Assembly: GCA_000998025.1 (NCBI GenBank) | Contig: LCJG01000001.1 | Location: forward strand, 1-48,344 | DNA length: 48,344 nucleotides | Direction: 5' to 3' | Origin: Candidatus Collierbacteria bacterium GW2011_GWB1_44_6 | GTDB lineage: Bacteria > Patescibacteriota > Microgenomatia > UBA1400 > MFAQ01 | In this document: positions 23,053-32,222 of the stretch, one piece after another | Numbering within the stretch: the stretch's first letter is position 1 | How the letters are laid out: each line of letters opens with the position of its first letter | Notes under the pieces: model-generated | Seen by the model: only the letters and a program-made list of their open reading frames with translations | What the model was told of the DNA's origin: nothing | The model's database searches: none | Position numbers and translations under genes: made by a program

Positions 23053-23619
23053 TTACTCAGTTGCCTTTACCGGCTCCATCACGAGTCCAGCAGTGTCGGG
23101 CGGCCAGTACCTGAAAAATACTCTTCCTACAATGTTTCTGAATGGGACTGGACCCCAATCTCGGCTATCGGACGAATGATCCCTATTGTCTCCAAAAGTA
23201 AAAACCTCTCCATCCTGTATGGTATATGTTTCGCCTTCGTGTAAAAATTGCCCGGGTGCTGTTGTATATTCAGTTGGAAGATAAAATTCATCCAGCCTTT
23301 GACCGTCAATGTAGACAAACCCATCATTAACGCTTATGGTTTGTCCCGGTGTGGCTATCACGCGTTTAATAAAATCGTAATTTTCGTTGATGGGAGCCTT
23401 AAAAACAACGACATCTCCGTATTTTGGCGCCCTTAGTTTGTAAGTGACCTTGTCTGTCAGGAGATATTCTTTATCCTTAAAGGTAGGAAACATCGAACTC
23501 CCTTTGACCTGATGTGGCTGCATAAGAAACAAATAAACTACCACGAATACAGACGCTGATATAACAAAAGCCTCGACAAACTCGTAAACAACATGAACCA
23601 ACTTTCGAAAGAAAGACAT
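23053..23619 (-). CDS. lepB: signal peptidase I
   Basis: 188 residues. One membrane span (about 17-33) precedes the catalytic Ser in VKGSSMFPTF (Ser42). The general-base Lys is in FIKRVIATPG (Lys85). The later boxes VYIDGQRLDE, FTFGDNRDHSSDSRDWGPV and NIVGRVFFRYWP are intact. It removes signal peptides of exported proteins, of which several are encoded here (1-183, 15349, 23748). No Shine-Dalgarno; a good promoter ends 6 bases before its ATG. It converges on parB. Confidence 0.95.
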   Translation of the reverse strand: MSFFRKLVHVVYEFVEAFVISASVFVVVYLFLMQPHQVKGSSMFPTFKDKEYLLTDKVTYKLRAPKYGDVVVFKAPINENYDFIKRVIATPGQTISVNDGFVYIDGQRLDEFYLPTEYTTAPGQFLHEGETYTIQDGEVFTFGDNRDHSSDSRDWGPVPFRNIVGRVFFRYWPPDTAGLVMEPVKATE

Positions 23620-23625
23620 CTCTTC

Positions 23626-23654
23626 AGTTTAGCTTGGCTGATATAATTATTCAA
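23626..23654 (-). promoter_or_regulatory. promoter of lepB, leaderless type
   Basis: On the minus strand TTGAAT (complement 23649-23654), 17 bases, TAAACT (complement 23626-23631), then 6 bases to the ATG. A TATAAT on the other strand (23642-23647), probably for the tRNA, lies within it. Confidence 0.65.
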
Positions 23655-23666
23655 GCCGACAATCAT

Positions 23667-23740
23667 GGACTCTTAGCTCAGTTGGTTAGAGCGCTGCATT
23701 CACATTGCAGAGGTCGCAGGTTCGATTCCTGCAGGGTCCA
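23667..23740 (+). tRNA. tRNA-Val (anticodon CAC)
   Basis: 74 bases folding into a full cloverleaf: acceptor GGACTCT with AGGGTCC, D arm with GGTT, anticodon stem CTGCA/TGCAG around TTCACAT (anticodon CAC, reads GUG) and T arm GCAGG-TTCGATT-CCTGC. The discriminator is A and the genome does not encode CCA (CAC follows), so a CCA-adding enzyme is needed. It lies between lepB and the lipase-like gene, both on the other strand. Confidence 0.95.
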
Positions 23741-23747
23741 CACCACA

Positions 23748-26165
23748 CTACTTAATCTGCAAGGCGTATCCCATTAGGATATCTGCCTGGATTTGTTTGT
23801 CTAGCTTTACCCACATCTTTGAATTGGAAACTTCCTTAGACTCGCTCGATCTATCCAATGCCAAAGCGGCCAAAGCAGAACCAAAGTAGCTAAGTTTCTG
23901 TTTTGGCTCAGACAGTTGTTTATTTACACCCGCTCCGTTTAAGGAGTTTGGCAGGGGACTGCTTGCCAAAATAGTTTCCATGACTTGATCAATGGCGTTC
24001 CACATATCTATAGCATTTTCAAAATATTCATAATTTGTTGTTCTTTTTGCTTTTTTATATTCATCTCGAAGACTAACTCGCAAAGTTGTAGCTGACAGTA
24101 TACGTCTGTTCATAGCTGCCGTTTGATCAGCCAATAGTTCGATGTTTCCTTTTGTGTCCCACTTTGGCGAATATTCATTAAGTTTCTTTTTTGCTTCAAG
24201 TAAATATCTGGCCGAAGTAAGATCATCACCCACCACGTTCACCGAACCACCTTCCACTGTAAACTTGTCTGTTTGTCCGATATTTTTTAAATCACCCGTG
24301 ACCGTCTCCCACTGGCCATTGGAAGTAATGTTTCCCAAATGTAATTTATATTTGCCGGTTTCATTCGCAATTACTTTCACCACTACTTTGCTTCCGTCAT
24401 ACCCGGGTAAAAAGTAGAGTTTTCCGTCTGCGAGTGAAACTCCTCCGGAAAGATTACACGAGCTTTCGTCCGCATTGCAGACAGTTATCGTTCCCGGGGA
24501 CTGCAACACCGCCACCAAGGCGTTTTGTTCACTGGTCGTACTGCCACCGACAATGTCATCAGTCGCCAATCCCAAAGATTCAAAAATTTTCCTGATATTT
24601 TGGTCGTGGGCAACCAGGTTTGCATGACTTCCGTTTCCTGGTATTTCAGTTGTGAAGGGTCCCTTGGCGCTGTTTTTAATCACCGTGCCGTCCCCAGGCT
24701 GAAACTCATACGGGTCAGCGTACGCTGGCTTCCCATCTTCCCAAAGCCCAAACAGTTTTTCATATGTACTAGGCTTCTCCGCATTTACAACCGCTCTGGT
24801 TTGTTCATCGCTACTCCAAAGTGGAAGCAAGATCTCGTTTACCACAGCACTGGCTCCATTAAGATTTTTTAAGTATTGATTTTTTTGTTTCAGCGAGTCC
24901 CACGGCTGAAGTTCACCGTTTTTCGCTATATAGTCGGTAGTGGGCAACAGATCTTTGACGGATGGTGCTATGCGTCTGATGGCGTCTATTTTTGTTTCTC
25001 CAGGCTTGCGGTGGAGTTGCGCTTGAGTTTCAAGTAATACTTTTTCCCACCAGACATCACCCCACACAGAAGCTCCCTCCCAAATGTTGTACGCTTCTAA
25101 AGTACCCTCATGTGGCGATCCGGCGGTGATTATTTTGTTCACCTTTTCAAGTCCATATTTTTGGGCATATGCTCGCGCCACCAGTCCACCCATACTATGG
25201 CCAATAAAATTACTCTTTTTTTCATCAAGATTTTTTTCCTCCAAAAATGATTTCAAATCATCCGCCAATTGGTCCAGTGGCTTCCTCCAGTCATATGCAA
25301 AGACAAACAAATCCTTTCCTTCCTCGTATCCAGCGTCTATTGTTGACTGCTTAAGCCCATCATATACTTTGACATAATCCGGTATCTTCCAGTTGTTTCC
25401 CTCAGTCCCCGTCAAAATCGCCAACTCATCCCAACTCCCTCCAAACCCAGGGATAACCACCACGGGGACCTTGCTCTCTTTCGCATTAAAGATTCGAAAA
25501 TAATCAACGAGGATAGACGACCACGTCTGTGATTGGCTTGTTCTTTGAGGGTTCCCAATCCAAAATTGTGAAATTTTTCTTGAGCTATCTTTCGTTTCAA
25601 AAGAGTCGTCGTTAAAAGTCAGCACATAATGATCTTCTTTTTCTTCAATACTGATATCAATCCAACCGCCGTATGCGGCATAGGCAATATGCGTGTACGA
25701 TCCGTTTGTACAGCTCAACGAGTTTTGTAGACACAGAGAGGTTGATATATCCACAATATTATTGTTTACTGGCCATACGGCAAATATTAAGTCGCCCGAT
25801 GCTAGGTTAGAAGTTGTTCCGTTCGTAAGTAATTTATCTGTGAAAATCGCCCCATTTCCATAAGTCAATGGTCCTGAAAATTTAAGTCTCAAATCAATTA
25901 CAAAATCTTTCTCGGGTAATTCAATGTTTTTTAAAAACATATATGGAAAGTAAACGCCGGGGTTTGAAGTTAGACTAAGTTGGGTACTATTAATTATTTT
26001 AATATCCCCACCTGTGTTTGGATTAAATTGCCAATGAGTGTTATCTAAACTGGCAAAATCTTCGGAGAAAATACTCTCTATAGCTAGAGCCTTGCCGGGT
26101 AAAATCAGTTGGAGTGACAAATAAACAAAGAGACAAAACCAACGAAAGGATGCAGGTGCTTTCAT
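23748..26165 (-). CDS. large secreted lipase-like alpha/beta hydrolase
   Basis: 805 residues with a signal peptide (about 1-29). Residues about 31-228 look like a concanavalin/LamG-type beta sandwich (ESIFSEDFASLDNTHWQF...). An alpha/beta hydrolase follows (about 232-545) with PVVVIPGFGGSWDEL as oxyanion loop, YDWRKPLDQL, and the nucleophile elbow FIGHSMGGLVARAYA (Ser324), then AGSPHEGT. The order resembles LCAT/PGAP1-type lipases, which act on ester bonds of lipids. After it come a beta-rich region (about 555-640) and a helical C-terminus. There is no anchor or sortase motif, so it is probably released or attached non-covalently. Substrate is unknown. Scavenging lipid from other cells is possible, but that is inference. 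Confidence 0.82.
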   Translation of the reverse strand: MKAPASFRWFCLFVYLSLQLILPGKALAIESIFSEDFASLDNTHWQFNPNTGGDIKIINSTQLSLTSNPGVYFPYMFLKNIELPEKDFVIDLRLKFSGPLTYGNGAIFTDKLLTNGTTSNLASGDLIFAVWPVNNNIVDISTSLCLQNSLSCTNGSYTHIAYAAYGGWIDISIEEKEDHYVLTFNDDSFETKDSSRKISQFWIGNPQRTSQSQTWSSILVDYFRIFNAKESKVPVVVIPGFGGSWDELAILTGTEGNNWKIPDYVKVYDGLKQSTIDAGYEEGKDLFVFAYDWRKPLDQLADDLKSFLEEKNLDEKKSNFIGHSMGGLVARAYAQKYGLEKVNKIITAGSPHEGTLEAYNIWEGASVWGDVWWEKVLLETQAQLHRKPGETKIDAIRRIAPSVKDLLPTTDYIAKNGELQPWDSLKQKNQYLKNLNGASAVVNEILLPLWSSDEQTRAVVNAEKPSTYEKLFGLWEDGKPAYADPYEFQPGDGTVIKNSAKGPFTTEIPGNGSHANLVAHDQNIRKIFESLGLATDDIVGGSTTSEQNALVAVLQSPGTITVCNADESSCNLSGGVSLADGKLYFLPGYDGSKVVVKVIANETGKYKLHLGNITSNGQWETVTGDLKNIGQTDKFTVEGGSVNVVGDDLTSARYLLEAKKKLNEYSPKWDTKGNIELLADQTAAMNRRILSATTLRVSLRDEYKKAKRTTNYEYFENAIDMWNAIDQVMETILASSPLPNSLNGAGVNKQLSEPKQKLSYFGSALAALALDRSSESKEVSNSKMWVKLDKQIQADILMGYALQIK

Positions 26166-26201
26166 TGTTAAACTAAATTATTAATGTTATCCTCACATAA
26201 A

Positions 26202-27074
26202 ATGAACAATAACCGTATAGCAATAATAATTGTAACTTTTAATTCCGAAAAGTATATATCCAATTGTATAAACGCAATTCAGAACAACTTTTCCAAAAAA
26301 AATCTTTACGAAATTATAATAATCGATAATAACTCAAGTGATGAAACTGTCAAAATTATAAAGAGAATACAAGCTGAACATCCTTCGGTTAAATTGATTC
26401 AAAACAACAAAAATCTTGGTTTTGCAAAAGCGGTAAACCTCGGTATCAGATTGAAAAAGCAATCAGATTATTATTTGTTAATTAATCCAGACACGATTAT
26501 TAACGGATCATCAATAATTAACTTGATTCGTTGTGCCATCAAGTCAGATTCGGGAATAGTTGGAGGAACTACGTACGATAGTAATAAGGCACAAAGCGGA
26601 AGTTTCTTTCGGTTTCCAAACTTGTGGGTGGGGTTATTCGATTTTACAAACCTGAGGAAATTTGATCGAACAGACTACTGGCATAAATATTTTTATTATC
26701 TTGATAGAGATTCCTCAAACCGCGCCTGTTTTCCTGTTGATGTTGTTACAGGAGGATTTATGCTAATAACAAAAAAAACAATCAAAAAAAATGGATATTT
26801 TGATGAAAAATTCTTTATGTATCTCGAAGATGTGGACTTTTGCCTTCGAGCAAAAAAAATAGGTATCAAAGTATCCCATTGTAATGATGCTAAAACATTT
26901 CATTTTGGTGGGGGAAGTAGTAACAACAAAGACAGAATCCGCCACTCAGCATGGCTTTTCTCCAGAAAGCTTTATTATTTAAAGAACTTTAATCTACTAA
27001 CAAATATTCTAATCCAGCCTGTCTTTTTATTAGATGACGTATACATATTGCTTAACAAATTGTTCATGAAATGA
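26202..27074 (+). CDS. glycosyltransferase family 2, AT-rich
   Basis: 290 residues from the ATG at 26202 (an in-frame ATG at 26184 adds six residues). GT2 fold: AIIIVTFNSEKYISNC, IIIDNNSSD, NLGFAKAVNLGI, the metal-binding LLINPDTII (DxD-type) and YLEDVDFCLRAKK with HFGGGSS later. The pattern is that of rhamnosyl/N-acetylglucosaminyl transferases building surface glycans. The gene is strikingly AT-rich: I counted 28 G/C in the 120 bases 26221-26340, and codons such as ATA and AAA dominate, unlike its neighbours, which suggests recent acquisition. It overlaps the next gene by 4 bases. Confidence 0.9.
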   Translation: MNNNRIAIIIVTFNSEKYISNCINAIQNNFSKKNLYEIIIIDNNSSDETVKIIKRIQAEHPSVKLIQNNKNLGFAKAVNLGIRLKKQSDYYLLINPDTIINGSSIINLIRCAIKSDSGIVGGTTYDSNKAQSGSFFRFPNLWVGLFDFTNLRKFDRTDYWHKYFYYLDRDSSNRACFPVDVVTGGFMLITKKTIKKNGYFDEKFFMYLEDVDFCLRAKKIGIKVSHCNDAKTFHFGGGSSNNKDRIRHSAWLFSRKLYYLKNFNLLTNILIQPVFLLDDVYILLNKLFMK

Positions 27075-28165
27075 AAAGGATATATATCGTTCGTGGAGGA
27101 TTTTTGAATCCGTTTGAGCTTCAAAACTACTCTCCATTAAAAGAAAAATTTGATATCAAGACGGTATCATCGAAATTCCCGATTTCGGACAAAATTGAAT
27201 TGCCTCTGATCAAACTTTGGTCGCCGACAGACTTACCGAATTTTCCCTACAAATTTCCGGTATTAAACCGCATATATACCGACGCGCATCAATTGTTTGG
27301 ATTAGAAAAAGTCATCGACGGCGCTGACATTGTTCATGTGGCCGAAACATACTACGGCTATACTCATCAGGCTATTTTGGCCAAGAGGGGAGGGCGGGTA
27401 AAAAAGATTGTCAGTACTGTTTGGGAAGTTCTCCCTCATAGCAACGAAGGGATTAAAGGCAGAAAAGAGTATAAGAAATTAGCCAGGGAAAATATCGATC
27501 ATTTCATAGCCGTCACGGAACTGGCAAAAAAAGCTTTGATAAAGGAGGGGGTCGCAGAATCAAAAATATCCGTTATTCCCATCGGTATCGATCTTAAAAA
27601 ATTTAAACCAATAAACAAAAAAAAGAAAGCCCGGGCAATCAATATTCTTTGTGTCGCCCGTCTAGTACCGGAGAAGGGGATAGAAGATTTGTTGGAGGCC
27701 TTCCTCAGGATAAGGGAAAAGAATCCTCACGCCCACCTTACTTTGGTTGGCAGTGGCCCTCTTAAGCATGATTTAATTGGATATAAGAACCTTCATCTTA
27801 AAGTAGTCCCCTATTCCCAAATCCAAAACGAATATCAGCAAGCTGACATTTTTTGCCTTCCCAGTAGAGCTACCAAAACCTGGCAAGAGCAATACGGCAT
27901 GGCTCTGATCGAGGCTATGGCCTGTGGTCTTCCCGTCGTTACCACCTTTACCGGAGCAATACCAGAAGTCTGCGGGAATGTCGCCATGTATAGTCAGTCT
28001 TCGGACTCTTCGGGGCTGCAGCACAATTTAGAAAGGCTAATAAACAGTGAAGATTTAAGACAAAAAACAGGTTCTCTTTCTCGTGAACGGGCAGAAAACC
28101 TCTTTGACCGCGAAAAAGTGGCCAAGCAAATCCAAAAGCTCTACGGTAGACTTGCCGCGCGGTGA
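27071..28165 (+). CDS. glycosyltransferase family 4
   Basis: 364 residues, GT-B fold. The donor half has ILCVARLVPEKGIEDLLEAF, LTLVGSGPLKHDL and the retaining-enzyme motif EQYGMALIEAMACGLPVV (E-x7-E), all typical of GT4. The acceptor half is less conserved (VAETYYGYTHQAIL, VIPIGIDLKKFKP). It transfers a sugar to a lipid-linked or glycan acceptor at the inner membrane face; the sugar cannot be told from sequence. GC content returns to the regional value here, so the AT-rich part is confined to the previous gene. Its end overlaps the converging radical SAM gene by 25 bases. Confidence 0.9.
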   Translation: MKRIYIVRGGFLNPFELQNYSPLKEKFDIKTVSSKFPISDKIELPLIKLWSPTDLPNFPYKFPVLNRIYTDAHQLFGLEKVIDGADIVHVAETYYGYTHQAILAKRGGRVKKIVSTVWEVLPHSNEGIKGRKEYKKLARENIDHFIAVTELAKKALIKEGVAESKISVIPIGIDLKKFKPINKKKKARAINILCVARLVPEKGIEDLLEAFLRIREKNPHAHLTLVGSGPLKHDLIGYKNLHLKVVPYSQIQNEYQQADIFCLPSRATKTWQEQYGMALIEAMACGLPVVTTFTGAIPEVCGNVAMYSQSSDSSGLQHNLERLINSEDLRQKTGSLSRERAENLFDREKVAKQIQKLYGRLAAR

Positions 28166-29526
28166 AGGTTCCTCTCTTCGGCTATTTTGTTTTTGAGTAA
28201 GTGATAAAAGTGTCTCAGGATATTCTTCGGATGTTTAATAAAGTCGATATAGTATCTTTTTTTCTGTTCTCTCTTAAACATAAGAACAAGCTTATATAGC
28301 TCTTCTCGGGATAAGGTTTCGGACAGGATAATCGCATCTTGATGATTCTCCAGAAATTCGACATTCAAGGTCGACCAGTCCATTTTTTCACTCACCACAC
28401 CCTTCTCTTTAGCATATTCCCAGATAGGCGTACCGGGAAGGGGAGTCAGTACATAAATTCCAAAACCACGCAACTTACTATCCTTAATAAATTTAAAGGT
28501 TTCCATAATTTCTTCTCTAGTCTCGTCCGGTGAGCCAATGATAAAAGAGGCGCTCGGTTCAATACCGTGCTTTTTTAGTACGCGCACAGCCCTCATATGA
28601 TCTTTAATGTTGATATTGTTTCCTTTGAGTGAGTTCAGCACTCTCTGATTTCCCGATTCAAGCCCCATGGACACTCCTTTAACATTCAGCTTTTTGAGGA
28701 GCCGCACCATACTTTCATCAACCAAATTGGACCGTACGGCACAGCTAAAAGAAATTTTTCCTAACAATTTCTCCTTCCGAAGTAGAGCAATTATCTCCTT
28801 AATTCTTGGTTTGCTGACGATAAAGAGATCGTCCCAAAAATCAACTTCTCTTACGCCATATGTTTCGTAAAGGTGTTTTACTTCTTTTACTACATACTCA
28901 GCCGAAAAGAATCTGGTACTATTCCAAAATCTCGATGAAGCGCAAAAGATGCAGCGGTACGGACACCCCCTTGAAGAAAATACATGAGTGCACTTCTCAA
29001 TTTTCATCAAATCTCTAGCCGGTATTGGAAGCTTATCCATAGGTACTATCGGTGTCCGATTTTCCGTTTGAACAATTTTCTTTCCGGACCAAAAAGCGAT
29101 CCCTTTAAGCTGGTTCAATTCATTCTTTGTAAATTTTCTATTTTTCAGGAATATCGAGAACAGTTCTCTGATCGCTGCCTCGCCCTCGCCGATGACTGAC
29201 ACGTCCATATCTTTGGTCATGGTTGTAGGCAAAACCGTAATGTGAGTACCGCCAATCAAGACGGGGATGTTACGTTTCTTAGCCAATTTGGCATATTTCA
29301 TGGCGTAGTTGTAGTTTTGAGAAACACAGGTAATACCGACAATATCCGGTTTGTAGCTCTTAATCGTCTCTTCAATCTCGCGGTCTATAATCTTAAAATC
29401 GATCAAATCATGTCCAAACTCACTCCGTAGTGAGCTCACCAGGTACCCGAGACTGAGTGGGGGGAGGGAGGTTTGCAATGACTTGGAGATGTCAATCGCA
29501 TTGATTAGCAGAAATTTGAGTTTCAT
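28141..29526 (-). CDS. B12-binding-domain-type radical SAM protein
   Basis: 461 residues. The N-terminal Rossmann-like part (about 1-130) has PPLSLGYLVSSLR, PDIVGITCVSQNYNYA and IGGTHITVLP, the layout of the cobalamin-binding fold but without a clear DxHxxG His. The radical SAM domain binds its cluster through CPYRCIFC (Cys188, Cys192, Cys195), followed by DFWDDLFIVSK, GLESGNQRVLN and PSASFIIGSPDET. Such proteins methylate or rearrange unactivated carbon in lipids, sugars or antibiotics. Location inside a surface-glycan locus hints at a lipid or sugar substrate; the reaction is not predictable. Confidence 0.88.
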   Translation of the reverse strand: MKLKFLLINAIDISKSLQTSLPPLSLGYLVSSLRSEFGHDLIDFKIIDREIEETIKSYKPDIVGITCVSQNYNYAMKYAKLAKKRNIPVLIGGTHITVLPTTMTKDMDVSVIGEGEAAIRELFSIFLKNRKFTKNELNQLKGIAFWSGKKIVQTENRTPIVPMDKLPIPARDLMKIEKCTHVFSSRGCPYRCIFCASSRFWNSTRFFSAEYVVKEVKHLYETYGVREVDFWDDLFIVSKPRIKEIIALLRKEKLLGKISFSCAVRSNLVDESMVRLLKKLNVKGVSMGLESGNQRVLNSLKGNNINIKDHMRAVRVLKKHGIEPSASFIIGSPDETREEIMETFKFIKDSKLRGFGIYVLTPLPGTPIWEYAKEKGVVSEKMDWSTLNVEFLENHQDAIILSETLSREELYKLVLMFKREQKKRYYIDFIKHPKNILRHFYHLLKNKIAEERNLHRAASLP

Positions 29527-29568
29527 ATACAGATCCCAATTTTACATCAGCAATACGTGTTGCTGGTC

Positions 29569-29574
29569 TATAAT
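29569..29574 (+). promoter_or_regulatory. -10 element before the flippase gene
   Basis: TATAAT, 15 bases before the ATG at 29590; no clear -35. The leader would be about 8 bases with no Shine-Dalgarno. Confidence 0.45.
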
Positions 29575-29589
29575 TAGATCCAGTCAATT

Positions 29590-30900
29590 ATGTCTATCAA
29601 ACGGAATTTAATTAAGAATACCGGCTTTAACTTGGCCGGCTACTTTTACCTACTTTTAGCCAGCTTCTTCTCTATCTCCATTCTCCTGAACAATCTAGGT
29701 AGAGATGTTTTTGGCGTTTACCTGTTTCTGACGTCATTTATTGCTTTAGCGTCTGTATTTGACTTTGGTATATCCAACGCTGTTATTAGAAAACTTTCTC
29801 TGCCACAGACAACCAAGGAAGAAAAGGTTAAAACCTGGAAAACCTCTTTTGCCATTTTTTTCTCCCTAGCTTTCATTCTGTTTATCGGAATTATTACTTT
29901 GCTTCTCTATCTTTCCCGTTCGATGCCCATTTTCGAACATATAGATATAAGTACCATCAATTGGTCGATTGTATTTCTGGCCATTATTGTTTTTATTAAC
30001 CACCTAAACACTCATTTTCTGAATCTGCCCCAAGCAGAACAGCGCTTCGACATTTTCAATTCCAAAACTATTCTAGTTGGGACGGCCAACACCGTTATTT
30101 GTGCTGTTGTATCTGGTTTCTACCCAAACATCGCAGTGCTTTACTCTGTCCAGCTAGTGTTTCATCTTTTTACCTTTGTTTATATGATTTTTTATGCCAT
30201 AAAGTTTTTTCCGGGTCGAGACTTTTCCCCATCTTACGATAGGGTAGTTGGTCGAGAACTTTTTTCATTTGGCCTAAGGAACTTCATTGGTACGCTGGCG
30301 GGCCAGATAGAAAACCAATTCAGCAACTTTATTCTCGGTGCTCTTGTCTCCGCCAAAGCGGTCACGTCATTTAGTATTCCTCAAAGTATCGTGGCCAAAG
30401 GAGCCGGGGTTATTTCCCAATTTGCTCAGGCATTTTTCCCTTTAAGCGCCTCACTCTTGGAGAAGGACCGCATCAAGAAACTAAAGTCGTTAGTCATGGG
30501 AATTGAGGGTCTTACCCTAGTTGGCGGAATTCTCGCTGTCACTCTCTCATATACCATTGGAGAACAATTTTTAACCTGGTGGTTAAAAGACCAAATTGTT
30601 GTTCAGACGGCCTTTCCGGTGTTAAAGGTATTAAGTTTCTATTTCTTGCTTGTCTCCCTAACTCCTGTCCCCACGGCCTTACTTCAGGGTCTAAATAAAC
30701 CTCAAATACCTTCATTTTTCGGTGCCCTTACCGTCGCTATCGAAATCATCCTTGCTCTGATACTGGTTCCCTCTTTTGGGGTCATTGGAGTAGCCTATGC
30801 TTACTTGGCCAGTGTCTGCTTTACTGTCCCGGCGATTCTCATCGTTACCTGGAAGCAGCTAGATCGGGAAATCAAGAAATTAGATCCGCCTCAACAATAA
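29590..30900 (+). CDS. Wzx-type polysaccharide flippase (MOP superfamily)
   Basis: 436 residues with about 12-14 membrane spans and no signal peptide. The start (KRNLIKNTGFNLAGYFYLLL), LNNLGRDVFGVYLFLTSFIA and FGLRNFIGTLAGQIENQFSN are typical of O-antigen/capsule flippases of the PST/MATE-like group. They move undecaprenyl-linked sugar units to the outer leaflet. The gene sits in a cluster with glycosyltransferases and an O-antigen-ligase-like protein, which supports the role. Its end overlaps the converging methyltransferase gene by 29 bases. Confidence 0.87.
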   Translation: MSIKRNLIKNTGFNLAGYFYLLLASFFSISILLNNLGRDVFGVYLFLTSFIALASVFDFGISNAVIRKLSLPQTTKEEKVKTWKTSFAIFFSLAFILFIGIITLLLYLSRSMPIFEHIDISTINWSIVFLAIIVFINHLNTHFLNLPQAEQRFDIFNSKTILVGTANTVICAVVSGFYPNIAVLYSVQLVFHLFTFVYMIFYAIKFFPGRDFSPSYDRVVGRELFSFGLRNFIGTLAGQIENQFSNFILGALVSAKAVTSFSIPQSIVAKGAGVISQFAQAFFPLSASLLEKDRIKKLKSLVMGIEGLTLVGGILAVTLSYTIGEQFLTWWLKDQIVVQTAFPVLKVLSFYFLLVSLTPVPTALLQGLNKPQIPSFFGALTVAIEIILALILVPSFGVIGVAYAYLASVCFTVPAILIVTWKQLDREIKKLDPPQQ

Positions 30901-31543
30901 ACTGATAGGAAAATAAATCCGGAATCAACTCGACCAATCTATACTGCCAGGAAGTGGGGAGTCTATCCGTAATTATATAAAGTAAAGGCACTTTGCACAT
31001 ACCATTGGTTGGAATTATTTTAATTATTTTGTAGCCCATTTTTTTCAGCAGATCTATAATACTTTTTTGGGTGTAGAAGTGTACGTGTGTTTCGTCCAAT
31101 ATCCCGGTCGTGGTATATCTGAACTCACCCTTTAGTAGCATCCACCGGATAGACGCGTGAGCAATATTTGGAACAGAGATTACGATTTTTCCGCCATCTT
31201 TCAGGTAGTGTTTTGCCAAAGATAGGATGTTTTTTGGCTGACGCAAATGCTCAATTACATCCAAAATGACAATATAATCAAAGTACTTTTTGGGAACAGT
31301 CAAGCTAGAAACCTCGTCCACGTTACTGAGAATTACCTTTTTGCAATATTTGCTTGCCTTCTTGAGTGCTAGTTTGTCATTGTCGACCCCCCAGGTCTCA
31401 CAGTTCTTTTTGGTCAGCTGACGGGCAAAATATCCTGTGGCACAGCCAATATCCAGTATTTTCGATCCCGGATCAATACAGCCAAGCGCTAGCCGGTGAG
31501 ACTCGTACTCATTCTTGTTAAATTCGTCATAGTGGTACTTCAT
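30872..31543 (-). CDS. class I SAM-dependent methyltransferase (UbiG-like)
   Basis: 223 residues. SAM-binding core: ILDIGCATGYFARQLTKK (about 28-45), WGVDNDKLAL, YDYIVILDVIEHLRQP (motif IV with the DVIEH tag) and GGKIVISVPN. The C-terminal part (VHFYTQKSIIDLLKKMGYKI) matches the methyltransferase-11/UbiG-type group common in glycan clusters. Likely target is a sugar or lipid-linked sugar; the substrate is not shown. It is translated with the next methyltransferase (4-base overlap). Confidence 0.87.
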   Translation of the reverse strand: MKYHYDEFNKNEYESHRLALGCIDPGSKILDIGCATGYFARQLTKKNCETWGVDNDKLALKKASKYCKKVILSNVDEVSSLTVPKKYFDYIVILDVIEHLRQPKNILSLAKHYLKDGGKIVISVPNIAHASIRWMLLKGEFRYTTTGILDETHVHFYTQKSIIDLLKKMGYKIIKIIPTNGMCKVPLLYIITDRLPTSWQYRLVELIPDLFSYQFIVEADLIS

Positions 31544-32211
31544 GAAAAAAATTCTATCTCCTGTCTAAAAAACAGTTCACTCACGGCACGCCTCAGCAGT
31601 CTTCCTATCTCGTGTATGCGGTGAGTGTATGGTTTGTGTACTGATATTTTTTGAATATTCTTTTTTAAGTTGTTTTTGATTTTTTTCAACAGTTTCTCAT
31701 TTTCCCCTTTTATACCAACGACAATTACGTGCTGAGGATTGAGTTTTACCTCATCGTCAAAAGGGGGAGAAATTGAGAATACAAGTTTACTCTGAAGTCC
31801 TGGAAATAGAGATTTCAGACCAAAGGGTGTATAGCGGAAATAATCCGAGGGGTGTTTGTGTATTGGAAAATTTTGCTGGCTAGAGACAATCGCTATACCC
31901 TTCGGTCGAAGCACTCTTTCAATTTCGGCGCAAACCAGCCAGGGTTTATCGGCATGTTCCAGCGTTTCCAAACACAGTACCAGATCAAAAGACTTGTCGG
32001 GGAATGGCATACTGTTTCCACTTGCCACTATATCTACTCCAGGACCTTCTTGCATATCCAAGCCTACATAAGTACTCTTTTCAAAAAAATCTCTGACATC
32101 CGCCAGCTCGTTTTGGTTATATGCCTGGCGTGATCCGACCTCCAGAACCTTCCTCGGAATTCCGATACTATCCTTGATTACTTCAACTGCCGCTCGAAGA
32201 GGCTTGGTCAT
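31540..32211 (-). CDS. class I SAM-dependent methyltransferase
   Basis: 223 residues. Motifs: VLEVGSRQAYNQNELADV (motif I, less canonical), YVGLDMQEGPGVDIV, FDLVLCLETLEHADKPW (motif IV) and RPKGIAIVSSQQNF. DYFRYTPFGLKSLFPG is typical of methyltransferase-11-like proteins in polysaccharide clusters. The first glycine loop is GSRQAY rather than GxGxG, so cofactor binding may be altered. Its start lies 18 bases from the divergent gene at 32230, and -10-like elements for both genes lie in that gap. It is followed by a second methyltransferase. Confidence 0.85.
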   Translation of the reverse strand: MTKPLRAAVEVIKDSIGIPRKVLEVGSRQAYNQNELADVRDFFEKSTYVGLDMQEGPGVDIVASGNSMPFPDKSFDLVLCLETLEHADKPWLVCAEIERVLRPKGIAIVSSQQNFPIHKHPSDYFRYTPFGLKSLFPGLQSKLVFSISPPFDDEVKLNPQHVIVVGIKGENEKLLKKIKNNLKKNIQKISVHKPYTHRIHEIGRLLRRAVSELFFRQEIEFFS

Positions 32212-32216
32212 TGGGT

Positions 32217-32222
32217 TAGAAT
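32217..32222 (+). promoter_or_regulatory. -10 element of a probably leaderless transcript (GT2 gene)
   Basis: TAGAAT, 7 bases before the ATG at 32230; on the other strand TATATT (complement 32220-32225) lies 8 bases before the methyltransferase start at 32211, so the two start signals overlap. Confidence 0.45.
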
